DNA of 64,000 nucleotides from Micromonospora_I sp040659735 (lineage in GTDB: Bacteria; Actinomycetota; Actinomycetes; Mycobacteriales; Micromonosporaceae). The first letter of the stretch is position 1. Each line of letters opens with the position of its first letter. Of this stretch, positions 43,705 to 52,187 are shown one piece after another. Both the position numbers and the translations under genes were made by a program. The notes beneath the pieces are model-generated. The model ran no database searches and was not told the origin of the DNA. It saw nothing but the letters and a program-made list of their open reading frames with translations. Where the stretch lies: positions 1 through 64,000 of the forward strand of contig NZ_JBFANZ010000001.1 of the NCBI RefSeq assembly GCF_040659735.1, written 5' to 3'.

Positions 43705-45230
43705 CCGTTCAGCCCACCGGGGTCTCCCCCGCCGACGTCCTCGCCGTCGCGCGCGGCGACGCCCACGTCCTCCTCGCCGAATCCACTATGGAGGCGATGG
43801 CGACCAGCCGCGAGATCGTCGACGGAATCGAGCGTGCCGGCCGACCCGTCTACGGCGTCTCGACCGGATTCGGCGCCCTGGCCAACACCTCCATCGCCCC
43901 CGAGCGCCGCTCCGAACTGCAGCACGCGCTGATCCGCTCACACGCCGCCGGCGTCGGCGCCCCCATGCCACGTGAGGTGGTCCGGGCGATGATGCTGCTG
44001 CGGGTCCGCTCGCTGGCACTCGGCCGTTCCGGCGTCCGTCCCCTGGTTGCGCAGGCCCTCGTCGATCTCCTCAACCACGACATCACCCCGTGGGTGCCCG
44101 AGCACGGCTCGCTCGGCGCCTCCGGCGACCTCGCCCCGCTCGCGCACTGCGCGCTGGTGCTGCTCGGCGAGGGATGGGTGCTGGACAAGTCCGGGGCACG
44201 GCACGACGGCGGAGAGGCGCTGCGCCGGGCCGGGCTGCAGCCGATCGAGCTGGCCGCCAAGGAGGGGCTGGCGTTGATCAACGGTACCGACGGGATGCTC
44301 GGCATGCTCCTGCTGGCCAGCCACGACGCGGCGCACCTGTTCGCGATGGCCGACGTCACCGCGGCGCTCGCCATCGAGGCGATGCTCGGCTCCGAACGGC
44401 CGTTCCTGCCCGAGCTGCACAGCATCCGCCCGCACCCCGGCCAGGCCGTCTCCGCGGCCAACATCCACCGGCTGCTGCAGGCCTCGGCCATCATGGATTC
44501 GCACCGCGACGACCTGGCGCACGCCGTGCAGGACGCCTATTCGATGCGCTGCGCCCCGCAGGTCGCCGGTGCGGCCCGCGACACCCTGTCCTTCGTGGAC
44601 ACCGTGGCGGCACGGGAACTCGTCTCGGTGGTGGACAATCCCGTCGTCCTCCCGGACGGACGGGTCGAGTCGACCGGCAACTTCCACGGCGCGCCGCTGG
44701 GTTTCGCCGCCGACTTCCTCGCCATCGCCGCCGCGGAGGTCGGCGCGATCGCCGAACGCCGTGTCGACCGGCTGCTCGACGTCACCCGCTCCCGCGAGCT
44801 GCCCGCGTTCCTCTCCCCCGACGCCGGGGTCAACTCCGGCCTGATGATCGCCCAGTACACGGCGGCGGGCATCGTCGCGGAGAACCGCCGGCTCGCCTCC
44901 CCCGCCTCCGTGGACTCGCTGCCCACCTCCGGCATGCAGGAGGACCACGTCTCGATGGGCTGGGCGGCGACGAAGAAGCTGCGTACCGTCCTGGACAACC
45001 TCACCAGCCTGCTGGCGGTCGAGCTGCTCGCCGCGGTCCGTGGCCTGCAGCTCCGCGCGCCGCTCACGCCGTCACCGGCCGGGCGGGCAGCCGTCGAGGC
45101 GGTGGCCCGGTTCGCCGGCGAACCGGGCCCCGACATCTTCCTCGCCCCCGTGATGGAGGCGGCGCGAGCTGTGGTGAGCGGCCGTGAACTGCGCACGGCC
45201 ATCGAGTCCGAACTCGGGCCCCTGGCGTAG
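43692..45230 (+). CDS. hutH: Histidine ammonia-lyase
   Basis: 512 aa; converts histidine to urocanate and ammonia, the first pathway step though last in the operon. The MIO cofactor precursor Ala-Ser-Gly is at residues 143-145 in GSLGASGDLAPLAH; the catalytic Tyr loop is YGVSTGFGALANTSI. ATG 43692 is the only plausible start and lies inside hutI. The gene is convergent with rdgB, 24 bp apart. Confidence 0.97.
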   Translation: MPTVTVQPTGVSPADVLAVARGDAHVLLAESTMEAMATSREIVDGIERAGRPVYGVSTGFGALANTSIAPERRSELQHALIRSHAAGVGAPMPREVVRAMMLLRVRSLALGRSGVRPLVAQALVDLLNHDITPWVPEHGSLGASGDLAPLAHCALVLLGEGWVLDKSGARHDGGEALRRAGLQPIELAAKEGLALINGTDGMLGMLLLASHDAAHLFAMADVTAALAIEAMLGSERPFLPELHSIRPHPGQAVSAANIHRLLQASAIMDSHRDDLAHAVQDAYSMRCAPQVAGAARDTLSFVDTVAARELVSVVDNPVVLPDGRVESTGNFHGAPLGFAADFLAIAAAEVGAIAERRVDRLLDVTRSRELPAFLSPDAGVNSGLMIAQYTAAGIVAENRRLASPASVDSLPTSGMQEDHVSMGWAATKKLRTVLDNLTSLLAVELLAAVRGLQLRAPLTPSPAGRAAVEAVARFAGEPGPDIFLAPVMEAARAVVSGRELRTAIESELGPLA

Positions 45231-45254
45231 GAAGCGCCGCGCCCGACGCCTGCG

Positions 45255-45917
45255 CTACCCGGTCGCGCCGGCCGGGAGCACCTTGGCGATCACCGGGGCG
45301 AGGGCGCGGAACGCCTTGCCCCGGTGGCTGATCGCGTCCTTCTCCTCCGGCGACAGCTCCGCGTTGGTCCGGGTCTGGCCATCGGCGAGGAAGACCGGGT
45401 CGTACCCGAATCCGCCCGTGCCGCGCGGTGCGCGCAGCAGCCGACCGCTCTGCCGGCCGTCGACCAGATGCTCCTTACCGCCCGGCAACACGAGCGCCGC
45501 GGCGCAGACGAACGACGCGCCGCGGTGCTCGTCCGGCACGTCGGCGGTCTGGGCGAGCACCAGCTCCAGGTTGGCCCGGTCATCGCCGTGCCGCCCGGCC
45601 CATCGGGCGCTGAAGACGCCCGGCATGCCGTTGAGCGCGTCGACCGCGATCCCGGAATCGTCGGCGACGGTCGGCAGGCCGGTGTACGCGACGCCCTCCC
45701 GGGCCTTCAGCAACGCGTTCTCACCGAAGGTCAGGCCGGTCTCCGGCACCTCCTGATACTCCGGTACGTCGTTCAGCCCGACCAGTTCGATGCGGTGCCC
45801 GCCGAGCGCCGCGTCGAGGATGCGCTGCAGCTCCACCAGCTTCTTGCTGTTACGGGTGGCGAGCAGCAGCCGGGTCGGCAGAACGCCGCCGGCGGCCACC
45901 CCGTCCGCGCCGGTCAC
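45255..45917 (-). CDS. rdgB: XTP/dITP diphosphatase (RdgB/HAM1)
   Basis: 220 aa; removes non-canonical purine triphosphates. Motifs: LLLATRNSKKLVELQ (substrate Lys/Thr), VPETGLTFGENALLKAREG, VADDSGIAVDALNGMPGVFSARWAG, and GTGGFGYDPVFLADG. The first 14 residues are extra compared with most homologues; an alternative start is therefore possible. GTG 45917 overlaps the rph stop (GTGA), as in many actinobacteria. Confidence 0.95.
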   Translation of the reverse strand: MTGADGVAAGGVLPTRLLLATRNSKKLVELQRILDAALGGHRIELVGLNDVPEYQEVPETGLTFGENALLKAREGVAYTGLPTVADDSGIAVDALNGMPGVFSARWAGRHGDDRANLELVLAQTADVPDEHRGASFVCAAALVLPGGKEHLVDGRQSGRLLRAPRGTGGFGYDPVFLADGQTRTNAELSPEEKDAISHRGKAFRALAPVIAKVLPAGATG

Positions 45918-46642
45918 TGGGCCAGCGCCGTGCGCTGCGCCTGGACAAGCTCCGCGCAGCCGGCCACCCCGAGGTCGAGCAGCGCGTTGAGCTGGTCCCG
46001 GGCGAAGACGTTCGCCTCGCCCGTCCCCTGCACCTCCACGAAGTCACCCTCGCCGGTGCAGACCACGTTCATGTCCACCTCGGCGGCGACGTCCTCCAGG
46101 TAGCAGAGGTCCAGCCGCGCCTCGCCCTCGATGATGCCGACGCTCACCGCGGCGACCTCGCGATGGATCGCCTGGGCCGGCTTGCCGGCGAGCAGCTTGC
46201 GCCCCGCCATCCAGGTCACCGCGTCGTGCAGCGCCACGTACGCGCCGGTGATCGCGGCGGTCCGGGTGCCGCCGTCCGCCTGCAGCACGTCGCAGTCGAG
46301 CACGATGGAGTTCTCGCCCAGCGCCTTCAGGTTGACGCAGGCCCGCAGGCTCCGCCCGATCAGTCGGGAGATCTCGTGGGTACGGCCACCGACCCGCCCC
46401 TTGACGCTCTCCCGGTCCGACCGGGTGGTGGTCGCCCGGGGCAGCATCGAGTATTCGGCGGTCACCCAGCCCAGGCCCGAGCCCTTGCGCCAGCGCGGCA
46501 CCCCCTCGGTGACGCTCGCGGTGCAGAGCACCCTGGTGTCGCCGAACGCCACGAGGACGGAGCCTTCGGGATGGATGCTCCAGTGCCGGGTCAGCGTCAC
46601 CGGCCGCAGCTGGTCGGGCTCTCGCCCGTCGGGTCGCGCCAT
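45914..46642 (-). CDS. rph: Ribonuclease PH
   Basis: 242 aa phosphorolytic 3' exonuclease for tRNA maturation. Marks: RPDGREPDQLRPVTL, GDTRVLCTASVTEGVPRW, SRLIGRSLRACVNLKALGENSIVLDCDVLQADGGTRTA (phosphate site) and AEVDMNVVCTGEGDFVEVQGTGE. ATG 46642 has TAGGCT six bases ahead and no ribosome binding site, indicating a leaderless mRNA. First gene of an rph-rdgB unit. Confidence 0.97.
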   Translation of the reverse strand: MARPDGREPDQLRPVTLTRHWSIHPEGSVLVAFGDTRVLCTASVTEGVPRWRKGSGLGWVTAEYSMLPRATTTRSDRESVKGRVGGRTHEISRLIGRSLRACVNLKALGENSIVLDCDVLQADGGTRTAAITGAYVALHDAVTWMAGRKLLAGKPAQAIHREVAAVSVGIIEGEARLDLCYLEDVAAEVDMNVVCTGEGDFVEVQGTGEANVFARDQLNALLDLGVAGCAELVQAQRTALAQ

Positions 46643-46737
46643 GCAGGAAGCCTATGTGCTCGCCGGATCGCGGTGAGCCGGGGTGTCGGAGAAGATCGCG
46701 CGCCGCGCAATGCCGGGCACCGTCGGGGCAGCCGCCG

Positions 46738-47484
46738 TCAGACGTCGTAGCGGGCGCCCGGCCGGACGATCTCGACCGGTCCGGCGAACGTGGAGGTTGC
46801 TTCCTCGTGCGTCAGCGACTCGCTGCCCCACGCCGCGACCAGATGGGTGAGCAGCAGCTTGCCGACCCCGGCCTTCGTCGCGATTTCGCCCGCCTCGCGA
46901 CCGGTCAGGTGCAGGTCCGGCGGGTTCTCCACCGCGTCGAGGTAGCTCGCCTCGCACAGGAACAGATCGGCGCCCTGCGCCAACCGCAGCAGCGCCTCGC
47001 ACGGGGCGGTGTCCGACGAGTAGACCAGCGAGCGGCCACCGTGTTCCAGCCGTACGCCGTAGGTCTCCACCGGATGGTTCACCTGGTCGACCGTCACCGT
47101 GAACGGGCCGATCGGGAAGCTGCCGGGCTGCAGCCCGTAGAAGGTGTAGACGTCCTCGACCGAGCCCTCGTCCGCGCTGTAGGCGGTGGCGATCCGCTCC
47201 GGCGCGCCGGCCGGGGCGTACACCGGCAACGGCGGATAGGGGCCGTCCGGGGCGTACCGACGCACCACCACATACGTGCACGCGTCGAGCATGTGGTCGC
47301 AGTGCAGGTGCGTGAGCAGGATCGCGTCGATCGAGTGCAGACCGGCGTAGCGCTGCAGGGCGGAGAGTGACCCGGAGCCGAAATCAATCAGGAGGCGGAA
47401 TCCCTCGGCCTCCACAAGGTATGCCGAGCAGGCCGACTCCGGACCGGGAAAACTGCCGGCACAGCCGAGAACGGTCAAGCGCAT
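46738..47484 (-). CDS. MBL-fold phosphodiesterase, Rv1339-like
   Basis: 248 aa cytoplasmic metallo-beta-lactamase-fold hydrolase. The metal motif is LLTHLHCDHMLDA; other ligands lie in VNHPVETYG, YSSDTAPCEALL and LLLTHL. Placement beside rph-rdgB matches Mycobacterium Rv1339, reported as an atypical cAMP phosphodiesterase, so cyclic nucleotide hydrolysis is likely but not certain; an RNase Z-type role is the alternative. ATG 47484 begins LTVLGCAGSFPGPES, the conserved start. Confidence 0.88.
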   Translation of the reverse strand: MRLTVLGCAGSFPGPESACSAYLVEAEGFRLLIDFGSGSLSALQRYAGLHSIDAILLTHLHCDHMLDACTYVVVRRYAPDGPYPPLPVYAPAGAPERIATAYSADEGSVEDVYTFYGLQPGSFPIGPFTVTVDQVNHPVETYGVRLEHGGRSLVYSSDTAPCEALLRLAQGADLFLCEASYLDAVENPPDLHLTGREAGEIATKAGVGKLLLTHLVAAWGSESLTHEEATSTFAGPVEIVRPGARYDV

Positions 47485-47762
47485 CCGGCTGTCCCGGAGT
47501 TATGAGCGGACAGGGACAGCCCGCCGACAACCGCGTCGAAGATCCGTACCGGCGAGTCAGTCACGGTGCGCAGCCTACGCTGTGACCAGTGCAGGCAAGA
47601 AAGGTCTGATCGAACTTGTCGCCAAGGTGACAGCGGGCCTGCTCCAGCCACCGAACTACTTCGCTGACAGCACCGCCGTTACGCGTAGTGAGACGAATCC
47701 GTTGCACAGCGTAAAGGCTCGCCGGGCTCCGGCGGGCGGTACGCAGAGCAGGACGGTGAGCC

Positions 47763-49109
47763 GTGTCCACGCAAGGCGACAAGTCATCTCTCCGTACCGG
47801 CGCCGCGCCGGTCGACCCGCCAACTCCCGCTTCCGACGCCCTGCCCGGACACCCGGCTGAGCCCACGGAGCAGCCCGGCCCCGGGCCCGACCAACCGCCG
47901 GCGGCCGACGAACAGCCGACGACGGAAGATCCGGGCGCGCCCGCCGGGCAGCCGGCGACCGGACAACCGGTGTCGGAGCAGCCGGTCCCGGTGTCGGAGC
48001 AGCCGGTCGCAGAGCAACCGGTGGCAGAGCAACCCGTGGCAGCGCAACCCGTGGCAGCGCAGCCGGCGCCGGAAGGACCGCCCGCCGTGCCGGAGCAGCG
48101 GGCCGGCGCGAATGACGCATCGGCAGAGGAGCCGGTCGCGGTACCCGAACAGCGCGCCGCGGCCGAAGACCGGCCGGAACACGCGGAAGAGCACGCGGGT
48201 CAACCCGCGGAGGAGCCGCCGGAACGGATCCCGGCCGAAGCTGGGCAACTCGCGGTCGAATCGGAACAACTCGCGGCGGTGCCCGAGCAGCGGACCGGCC
48301 CGGATGACGAACCGGCAGGCGAACGGGGCGCGGTACCGGAACAACGCACCGCCGCGGAAGACCAGCCGATGCGGACCCGGGAGCGGTCGGCGGAACCGGC
48401 CGAGCACCCGGGCACGGCGGCGGCGGAACAGGCCGCAGCCACCGCCGAGCCGCCCCCCACCGCGCCCGAGCAGCGGCTCGAACCGGACGAACAACCCGCG
48501 GACGAGCCCGGCGCGACACCGGAGCAGCGAAAAGAAGCGGAGGAACCAGTCGACCGGGCGGAGGAGGCACCGGCCCTACCGGAACAGCGGGCGGAGGAGG
48601 CCCCGGCCCTACCGGAACAGCGGGGGGCGATGCCCGAGCCGGTCGAGCGGGACGCCACGCAACGGGCGAAAGGCTGGCAGAAGTCGGCGGCGACGGAAGA
48701 CCGTCCCTTGTGGGCACCCCGGCGTCCAATGGAGCCACCGCCCCCCGACGAGCCGCGGCCCACGTTTCCCGAAGCCGCGCAGCACCGTCGCCGGATCACC
48801 ACGGTGTTCCGGTTACCGGCCCCGGCCGACCCGAGCCCCGCGTCCGGCCGACTGCTGGCGATGTGCGCGTGGGCCACGGCTCTCGGGATCCTCGGGCTCG
48901 CTGTCGCACTCCGGGGAATGGTCGGGATCCTGGCGAAGGCGGTCCCGACCTGGTACGAGCCCGCCCTGATCGCCGCCGGACTCGCCGGCATCGTGCTGAC
49001 CGTCGGCGGCTTCAGCTCGGTGCAGCGGCCACGCCTCCCGTGGATCATGCTGGCGCTGGCGACCGTGCCGCTGATCGCGGCGCTCGGCCTGACCGTCGAC
49101 GCGCTCTAG
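47763..49109 (+). CDS. Repeat-rich acidic membrane protein, unknown
   Basis: 448 aa. Residues 1-350 are Pro/Glu/Gln/Ala-rich and disordered, with short EQPV repeats (about residues 65-105) and six or more copies of PEQR followed by a charged stretch. Residues about 355-445 hold three membrane helices (LAMCAWATALGILGLAVALRG, PALIAAGLAGIVLTVGGF, WIMLALATVPLIAALGL). Only the C-terminal part is likely to be conserved. It stands between the Rv1339-like gene and cysM, where mycobacteria have a rhomboid protease and murI. GTG 47763 is a weakly supported start. TACGCT at 47576-47581 may be its promoter, giving a long leader. Confidence 0.75.
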   Translation: MSTQGDKSSLRTGAAPVDPPTPASDALPGHPAEPTEQPGPGPDQPPAADEQPTTEDPGAPAGQPATGQPVSEQPVPVSEQPVAEQPVAEQPVAAQPVAAQPAPEGPPAVPEQRAGANDASAEEPVAVPEQRAAAEDRPEHAEEHAGQPAEEPPERIPAEAGQLAVESEQLAAVPEQRTGPDDEPAGERGAVPEQRTAAEDQPMRTRERSAEPAEHPGTAAAEQAAATAEPPPTAPEQRLEPDEQPADEPGATPEQRKEAEEPVDRAEEAPALPEQRAEEAPALPEQRGAMPEPVERDATQRAKGWQKSAATEDRPLWAPRRPMEPPPPDEPRPTFPEAAQHRRRITTVFRLPAPADPSPASGRLLAMCAWATALGILGLAVALRGMVGILAKAVPTWYEPALIAAGLAGIVLTVGGFSSVQRPRLPWIMLALATVPLIAALGLTVDAL

Positions 49110-49121
49110 CCCACCCCGCCG

Positions 49122-49173
49122 CGCCGCTCGCTGCTCCCCGCCTCTTCGCGGAGGCGGGGAGCAGCGAGCGGCG
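49122..49173. terminator. Bidirectional terminator, perfect 23-bp stem
   Basis: Arms 49122-49144 and 49151-49173 pair perfectly around TTCGCG. This is the longest perfect hairpin in the window, between the convergent membrane protein and cysM genes. Confidence 0.85.
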
Positions 49174-49177
49174 GGGC

Positions 49178-50143
49178 TCAGGCCCAGAGTTGACCTTCGA
49201 GGGCCTCCTCGGCATCCGCGAGGGTGCCTCCGTAGGCGCCGGTGGAGAGGTATTTCCAGCCGCCGTCGGCAACCAGGAAGGCCACGTCCGCCCTTCGCCC
49301 CGCCTTCACCGCCTCGTGCGCGACGGCGAGCGCCGCATGCAGCACCGCCCCCGTGGAGAAACCGACGAAGAGCCCTTCCACCTCGACGAGTTGCCGGGTG
49401 CGGAGCACCGCGTCACGGGTGCCGACGGAGAAGCGCCGGGTCAGCACGTTCGCGTCGTACAACTCGGGCACATAGCCCTCGTCGATGTTGCGCAGCCCGT
49501 AGACCAGCTCGCCGTAACGGGGTTCCGCGGCGATGATCTGGATGCCCTCGACCTTTTCCCGGAGGTAACGCCCGGTGCCCATGAGCGTCCCCGTGGTGCC
49601 CAGCCCGGCCACGAAATGGGTGATCGTGGGCAGGTCGCGGAGCAGCTCGGGGGCGGTTGTCTCGTAGTGGGCGCGCGCGTTCGCCTCGTTGCCGTACTGG
49701 AAGAGCATCACCCAGTCCGGGTGTTCGGCGGCGATCTGCTTGGCGGTCGCGACCGCCTGGTTGGAGCCGCCCGCGGCCGGCGAGAAGATGATCTCCGCGC
49801 CGTACATGCGGAGCAGCTGCACCCGCTCGGATGAGACGTTCTCCGGCATCACGCAGACCAGGCGGTAGCCGCGCAGCTTCGCCACCATCGCCAGGGCGAT
49901 GCCGGTGTTACCGCTGGTCGGCTCGAGGATCGTGTCACCCGGCCGGAGCTGGCCGGCCTCCTCCGCCGCGCGCACCATGAACAACGCCGCCCGGTCCTTC
50001 ACCGAACCGGTGGGGTTGCGGTCCTCCAGTTTCGCCCACAGTCGCACCGGTGGCGCCCCCTCGGGCACCACCGGGGAGAGGCGGGGCAGCCCCACCAGGG
50101 GCGTGCCGCCGCAGGCGTCGAGCAGGCTCTCGTACCGGGCCAT
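49178..50143 (-). CDS. cysM: CysO-dependent O-phosphoserine/cysteine synthase
   Basis: 321 aa PLP enzyme. The PLP Lys is in NPTGSVKDRAA, the phosphate-binding loop is PTSGNTGIALA, and GLGTTGTLMGTGRYL is the second PLP contact. In mycobacteria CysM uses O-phosphoserine and the thiocarboxylate of CysO rather than free sulfide. The adjacent cysO and mec genes put this enzyme in the same route. ATG 50143 lies 12 bp after the cysO stop. Confidence 0.95.
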   Translation of the reverse strand: MARYESLLDACGGTPLVGLPRLSPVVPEGAPPVRLWAKLEDRNPTGSVKDRAALFMVRAAEEAGQLRPGDTILEPTSGNTGIALAMVAKLRGYRLVCVMPENVSSERVQLLRMYGAEIIFSPAAGGSNQAVATAKQIAAEHPDWVMLFQYGNEANARAHYETTAPELLRDLPTITHFVAGLGTTGTLMGTGRYLREKVEGIQIIAAEPRYGELVYGLRNIDEGYVPELYDANVLTRRFSVGTRDAVLRTRQLVEVEGLFVGFSTGAVLHAALAVAHEAVKAGRRADVAFLVADGGWKYLSTGAYGGTLADAEEALEGQLWA

Positions 50144-50155
50144 GGCGGCCCGTCC

Positions 50156-50500
50156 TCAGCGGCCGGCGACCGGAGCGGCCGCGGTCCCGTGCTGGATGAT
50201 CGCTGCCGCGGCGGCGAACCCGAGCGCTCCGCCGGCCACGGCCGGCAGGATGGTCACGGTGTCACCGTCGGAGAGCTTGGCGTCCAACGACCCGAGGAAT
50301 CGGACATCCTCGTCGTTGACGTAGATGTTGACGAAGCGGTGCAGCGCGCCCTCGTCGGTGATCAGCCGGCCACGCAGGCCGGAGAACTTGCCGTCGAGGT
50401 CGATCAGGAGATCGCCGAGAGTTTCGCCGACGCCTTCGACGACCTTCGCGCCGCCGGTGTAGCTGCGCAGGATGGTGGGGATACGAACTTCGATGGCCAT
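50156..50500 (-). CDS. cysO: CysO sulfur-carrier protein with C-terminal extension
   Basis: 114 aa ubiquitin-like MoaD/ThiS fold. RIPTILRSYTGGAKVVEG, LHRFVNIYVNDEDVRFLGSLDAKLSDGDTVTILPAVAGG match mycobacterial CysO, which ends at the Gly-Gly that becomes a thiocarboxylate. Here 23 more residues (ALGFAAAAAIIQHGTAAAPVAGR) follow the Gly-Gly, so cleavage is required before activation; the JAMM protease of the same operon is the likely agent. ATG 50500 follows TAGGAG. Confidence 0.93.
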   Translation of the reverse strand: MAIEVRIPTILRSYTGGAKVVEGVGETLGDLLIDLDGKFSGLRGRLITDEGALHRFVNIYVNDEDVRFLGSLDAKLSDGDTVTILPAVAGGALGFAAAAAIIQHGTAAAPVAGR

Positions 50501-50565
50501 GACGTGCTCCTAGAAAACGACGGTGTGATGGAAAGCGGACTGCGGTGACGTGCGCGGCGGCTGGG

Positions 50566-51057
50566 TCAGCGGCCGGGCGAACACTCGTAGTCGACCGTCG
50601 CCGGGCTCTGCCCGAACATGTACGACTGAACGGCGTGCGGATCCACGCTCGCATCGACGACGTGGACCGGCTCTTCGGTCACCACCCCGTCCACGATGCG
50701 GAACGAGCGGATCTCCTCCGTCTGCTCATCGCGGGTGGAGACCAGCAGGTAGTGCGCCCCAGGCTCGCCGGCGAACGAGATGTCGGTGCGGGACGGGTAG
50801 GCCTCGGTCGCGGTGTGCGAGTGGTAGATCACCACCGGCTCCTCGTCGAGATCGTCCATCTCGCGCCACACCCGCAACTGCTCCATGGAGTCGAACTCGT
50901 AGAACGTCATCGACCGCGCGGCGTTGTCCATCGGGATGTGCCGGGTCGGGGTGTCACTGCCGGCCGGGCCCGCGACGACGCCGCACGCTTCGTCCGGGTG
51001 GTCCCGACGCGCGTGCGCCACGATCGCGTCCATGATCGACCGGTCGATACTCAGCAC
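50566..51057 (-). CDS. mec: JAMM/MPN+ metalloprotease Mec+
   Basis: 163 aa. The MPN+ motif is complete: Glu in PDEACGVVAG, then YHSHTATEAYPSRTDI (H-x-H...S..D) binding zinc. It releases cysteine from the CysO-cysteine adduct and, in this genome, may also trim the CysO tail. GTG 51057 is chosen over longer options because TAGGCT lies seven bases ahead (leaderless) and because conservation begins there. First gene of mec-cysO-cysM. Confidence 0.93.
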   Translation of the reverse strand: MLSIDRSIMDAIVAHARRDHPDEACGVVAGPAGSDTPTRHIPMDNAARSMTFYEFDSMEQLRVWREMDDLDEEPVVIYHSHTATEAYPSRTDISFAGEPGAHYLLVSTRDEQTEEIRSFRIVDGVVTEEPVHVVDASVDPHAVQSYMFGQSPATVDYECSPGR

Positions 51058-51214
51058 GACGCCCAGCCTACCGCCTCTGTGCGGGCATCTCGCGGTGGCA
51101 GGTGTCACGTCCGGCCGGCACCTCCCGGCGACGCGCCGCGGGTTTGCGGTGGCGACGACGCGGAACGCGGCCGACGCCGGAAAACCGGTGCGGTGTGGCG
51201 TCGGCGGGCCGGCG

Positions 51215-51709
51215 TCAGACCAGCAACGCGTTGAGCAGCGACTCCTGCAGGTAGCCGAGGTAGGCGTAGACGGAGAGCTGAAATACCCGGGCCGAGGTCG
51301 GGTCGTGCAGCACCGCGTCGTCGAGCTCGTCGCCGAGGTCGGTGTCGTTCTTGATGTCGAGTCGTACGCCCATCGCCAGCCGGGCGTCGTTCAGCGCGCG
51401 CAGCCACGCCTCCGCGGCCTCGGCGTCGAGCCGCACCTCGCCCCCGGCCGTGTCCGGGAGCGCGGCCAGAATCGCCCCCGCTTGGTCGATCTTGGAGGTC
51501 TTCAGGTCTCCCTCGGTGTAGCGGCGGAACTCGGCGGAGTCGGCCGGATCTTCGGGATAGGTGTCGGGGAAGAGGCGACCCACCACCGGATCGTCGTGAT
51601 CGAAGCCCTCGGTGAGCAGCCCGACCACCTCCGAGGCCACCTTGCGCAGCACCCGCACCTCGTCAGCGGCGAAGGTGGCCACGCAGAACCCACCCTGCCG
51701 ACGGAACAT
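51215..51709 (-). CDS. DUF2017 family protein
   Basis: 164 aa, mainly helical, no membrane segment. Recognised by FRRQGGFCVATFAADEVRVLRKVASEVVGLL, RLFPDTYPEDPADSAEFRRYTEGDL and the C-terminal YAYLGYLQESLLNALL. Function unknown; in actinobacteria it is nearly always encoded after clpS (Rv1332/Rv1333 region), suggesting a link with N-end-rule adaptor use. ATG 51709 is used; GTG 51715 is two codons upstream. Confidence 0.9.
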   Translation of the reverse strand: MFRRQGGFCVATFAADEVRVLRKVASEVVGLLTEGFDHDDPVVGRLFPDTYPEDPADSAEFRRYTEGDLKTSKIDQAGAILAALPDTAGGEVRLDAEAAEAWLRALNDARLAMGVRLDIKNDTDLGDELDDAVLHDPTSARVFQLSVYAYLGYLQESLLNALLV

Positions 51710-51748
51710 CGTCACAGTCGTCCCCGCGTCACTCAGCGTCCCCGGCCG

Positions 51749-52039
51749 TCATGCCTGATCAACGGTTGCCCACAGACCGTACGCGTGCAGTTGGGACGCG
51801 TCGTGCTCCATCCGCTCCCGCGCGCCGCTCGAGACCACCGCACGGCCCTTGTGATGCACGTCGAGCATCAGCTGCTCGGCTCTCTCGCGGCTGTATCCGA
51901 ACAGCTTCTGGAACACCCACGTCACGTAGGACATGAGGTTGACCGGGTCGTCCCAGACGATGGTCACCCATGGTCGGTCCTCCGCCGGCACCTCTTCGGT
52001 GTCCGGCGTCTCGACCGGTGCAACCTGCGGAGCCGCCAT
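51749..52039 (-). CDS. clpS: ATP-dependent Clp protease adaptor
   Basis: 96 aa adaptor that delivers N-degron substrates to ClpC/ClpA. Core motifs: WVTIVWDDPVNLMSYVTWVFQKLFGYSRERAEQLMLDVHHKGRAVV, with the substrate-pocket residues in DDPVNLM and MLDVHHKG. ATG 52039 is preferred for its length match and GGGGGG ahead; ATG 52048 is possible. 33 bp before DUF2017 in the same direction. Confidence 0.95.
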   Translation of the reverse strand: MAAPQVAPVETPDTEEVPAEDRPWVTIVWDDPVNLMSYVTWVFQKLFGYSRERAEQLMLDVHHKGRAVVSSGARERMEHDASQLHAYGLWATVDQA

Positions 52040-52187
52040 GCCCCCCATCGTGCCACCGACCCCCGGCGGACGATCGACCGGAACGTCACGCACCCTCCGG
52101 CCTCGCCCCTCGGCGAGCGCGACGGGCGTGCCCCGCCGTCCCGCCGGCTTCTGGACCGTGGTGCGGGCAACATCGAGTGCACCCATG

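Noticed and set aside
47582..47860. 92-aa plus-strand frame before the repeat-rich membrane protein
   Set aside because: The first 25 residues look plausible, but TACGCT abuts its GTG, the rest is Arg/Ser-rich, and it overlaps the better-supported gene start at 47763.
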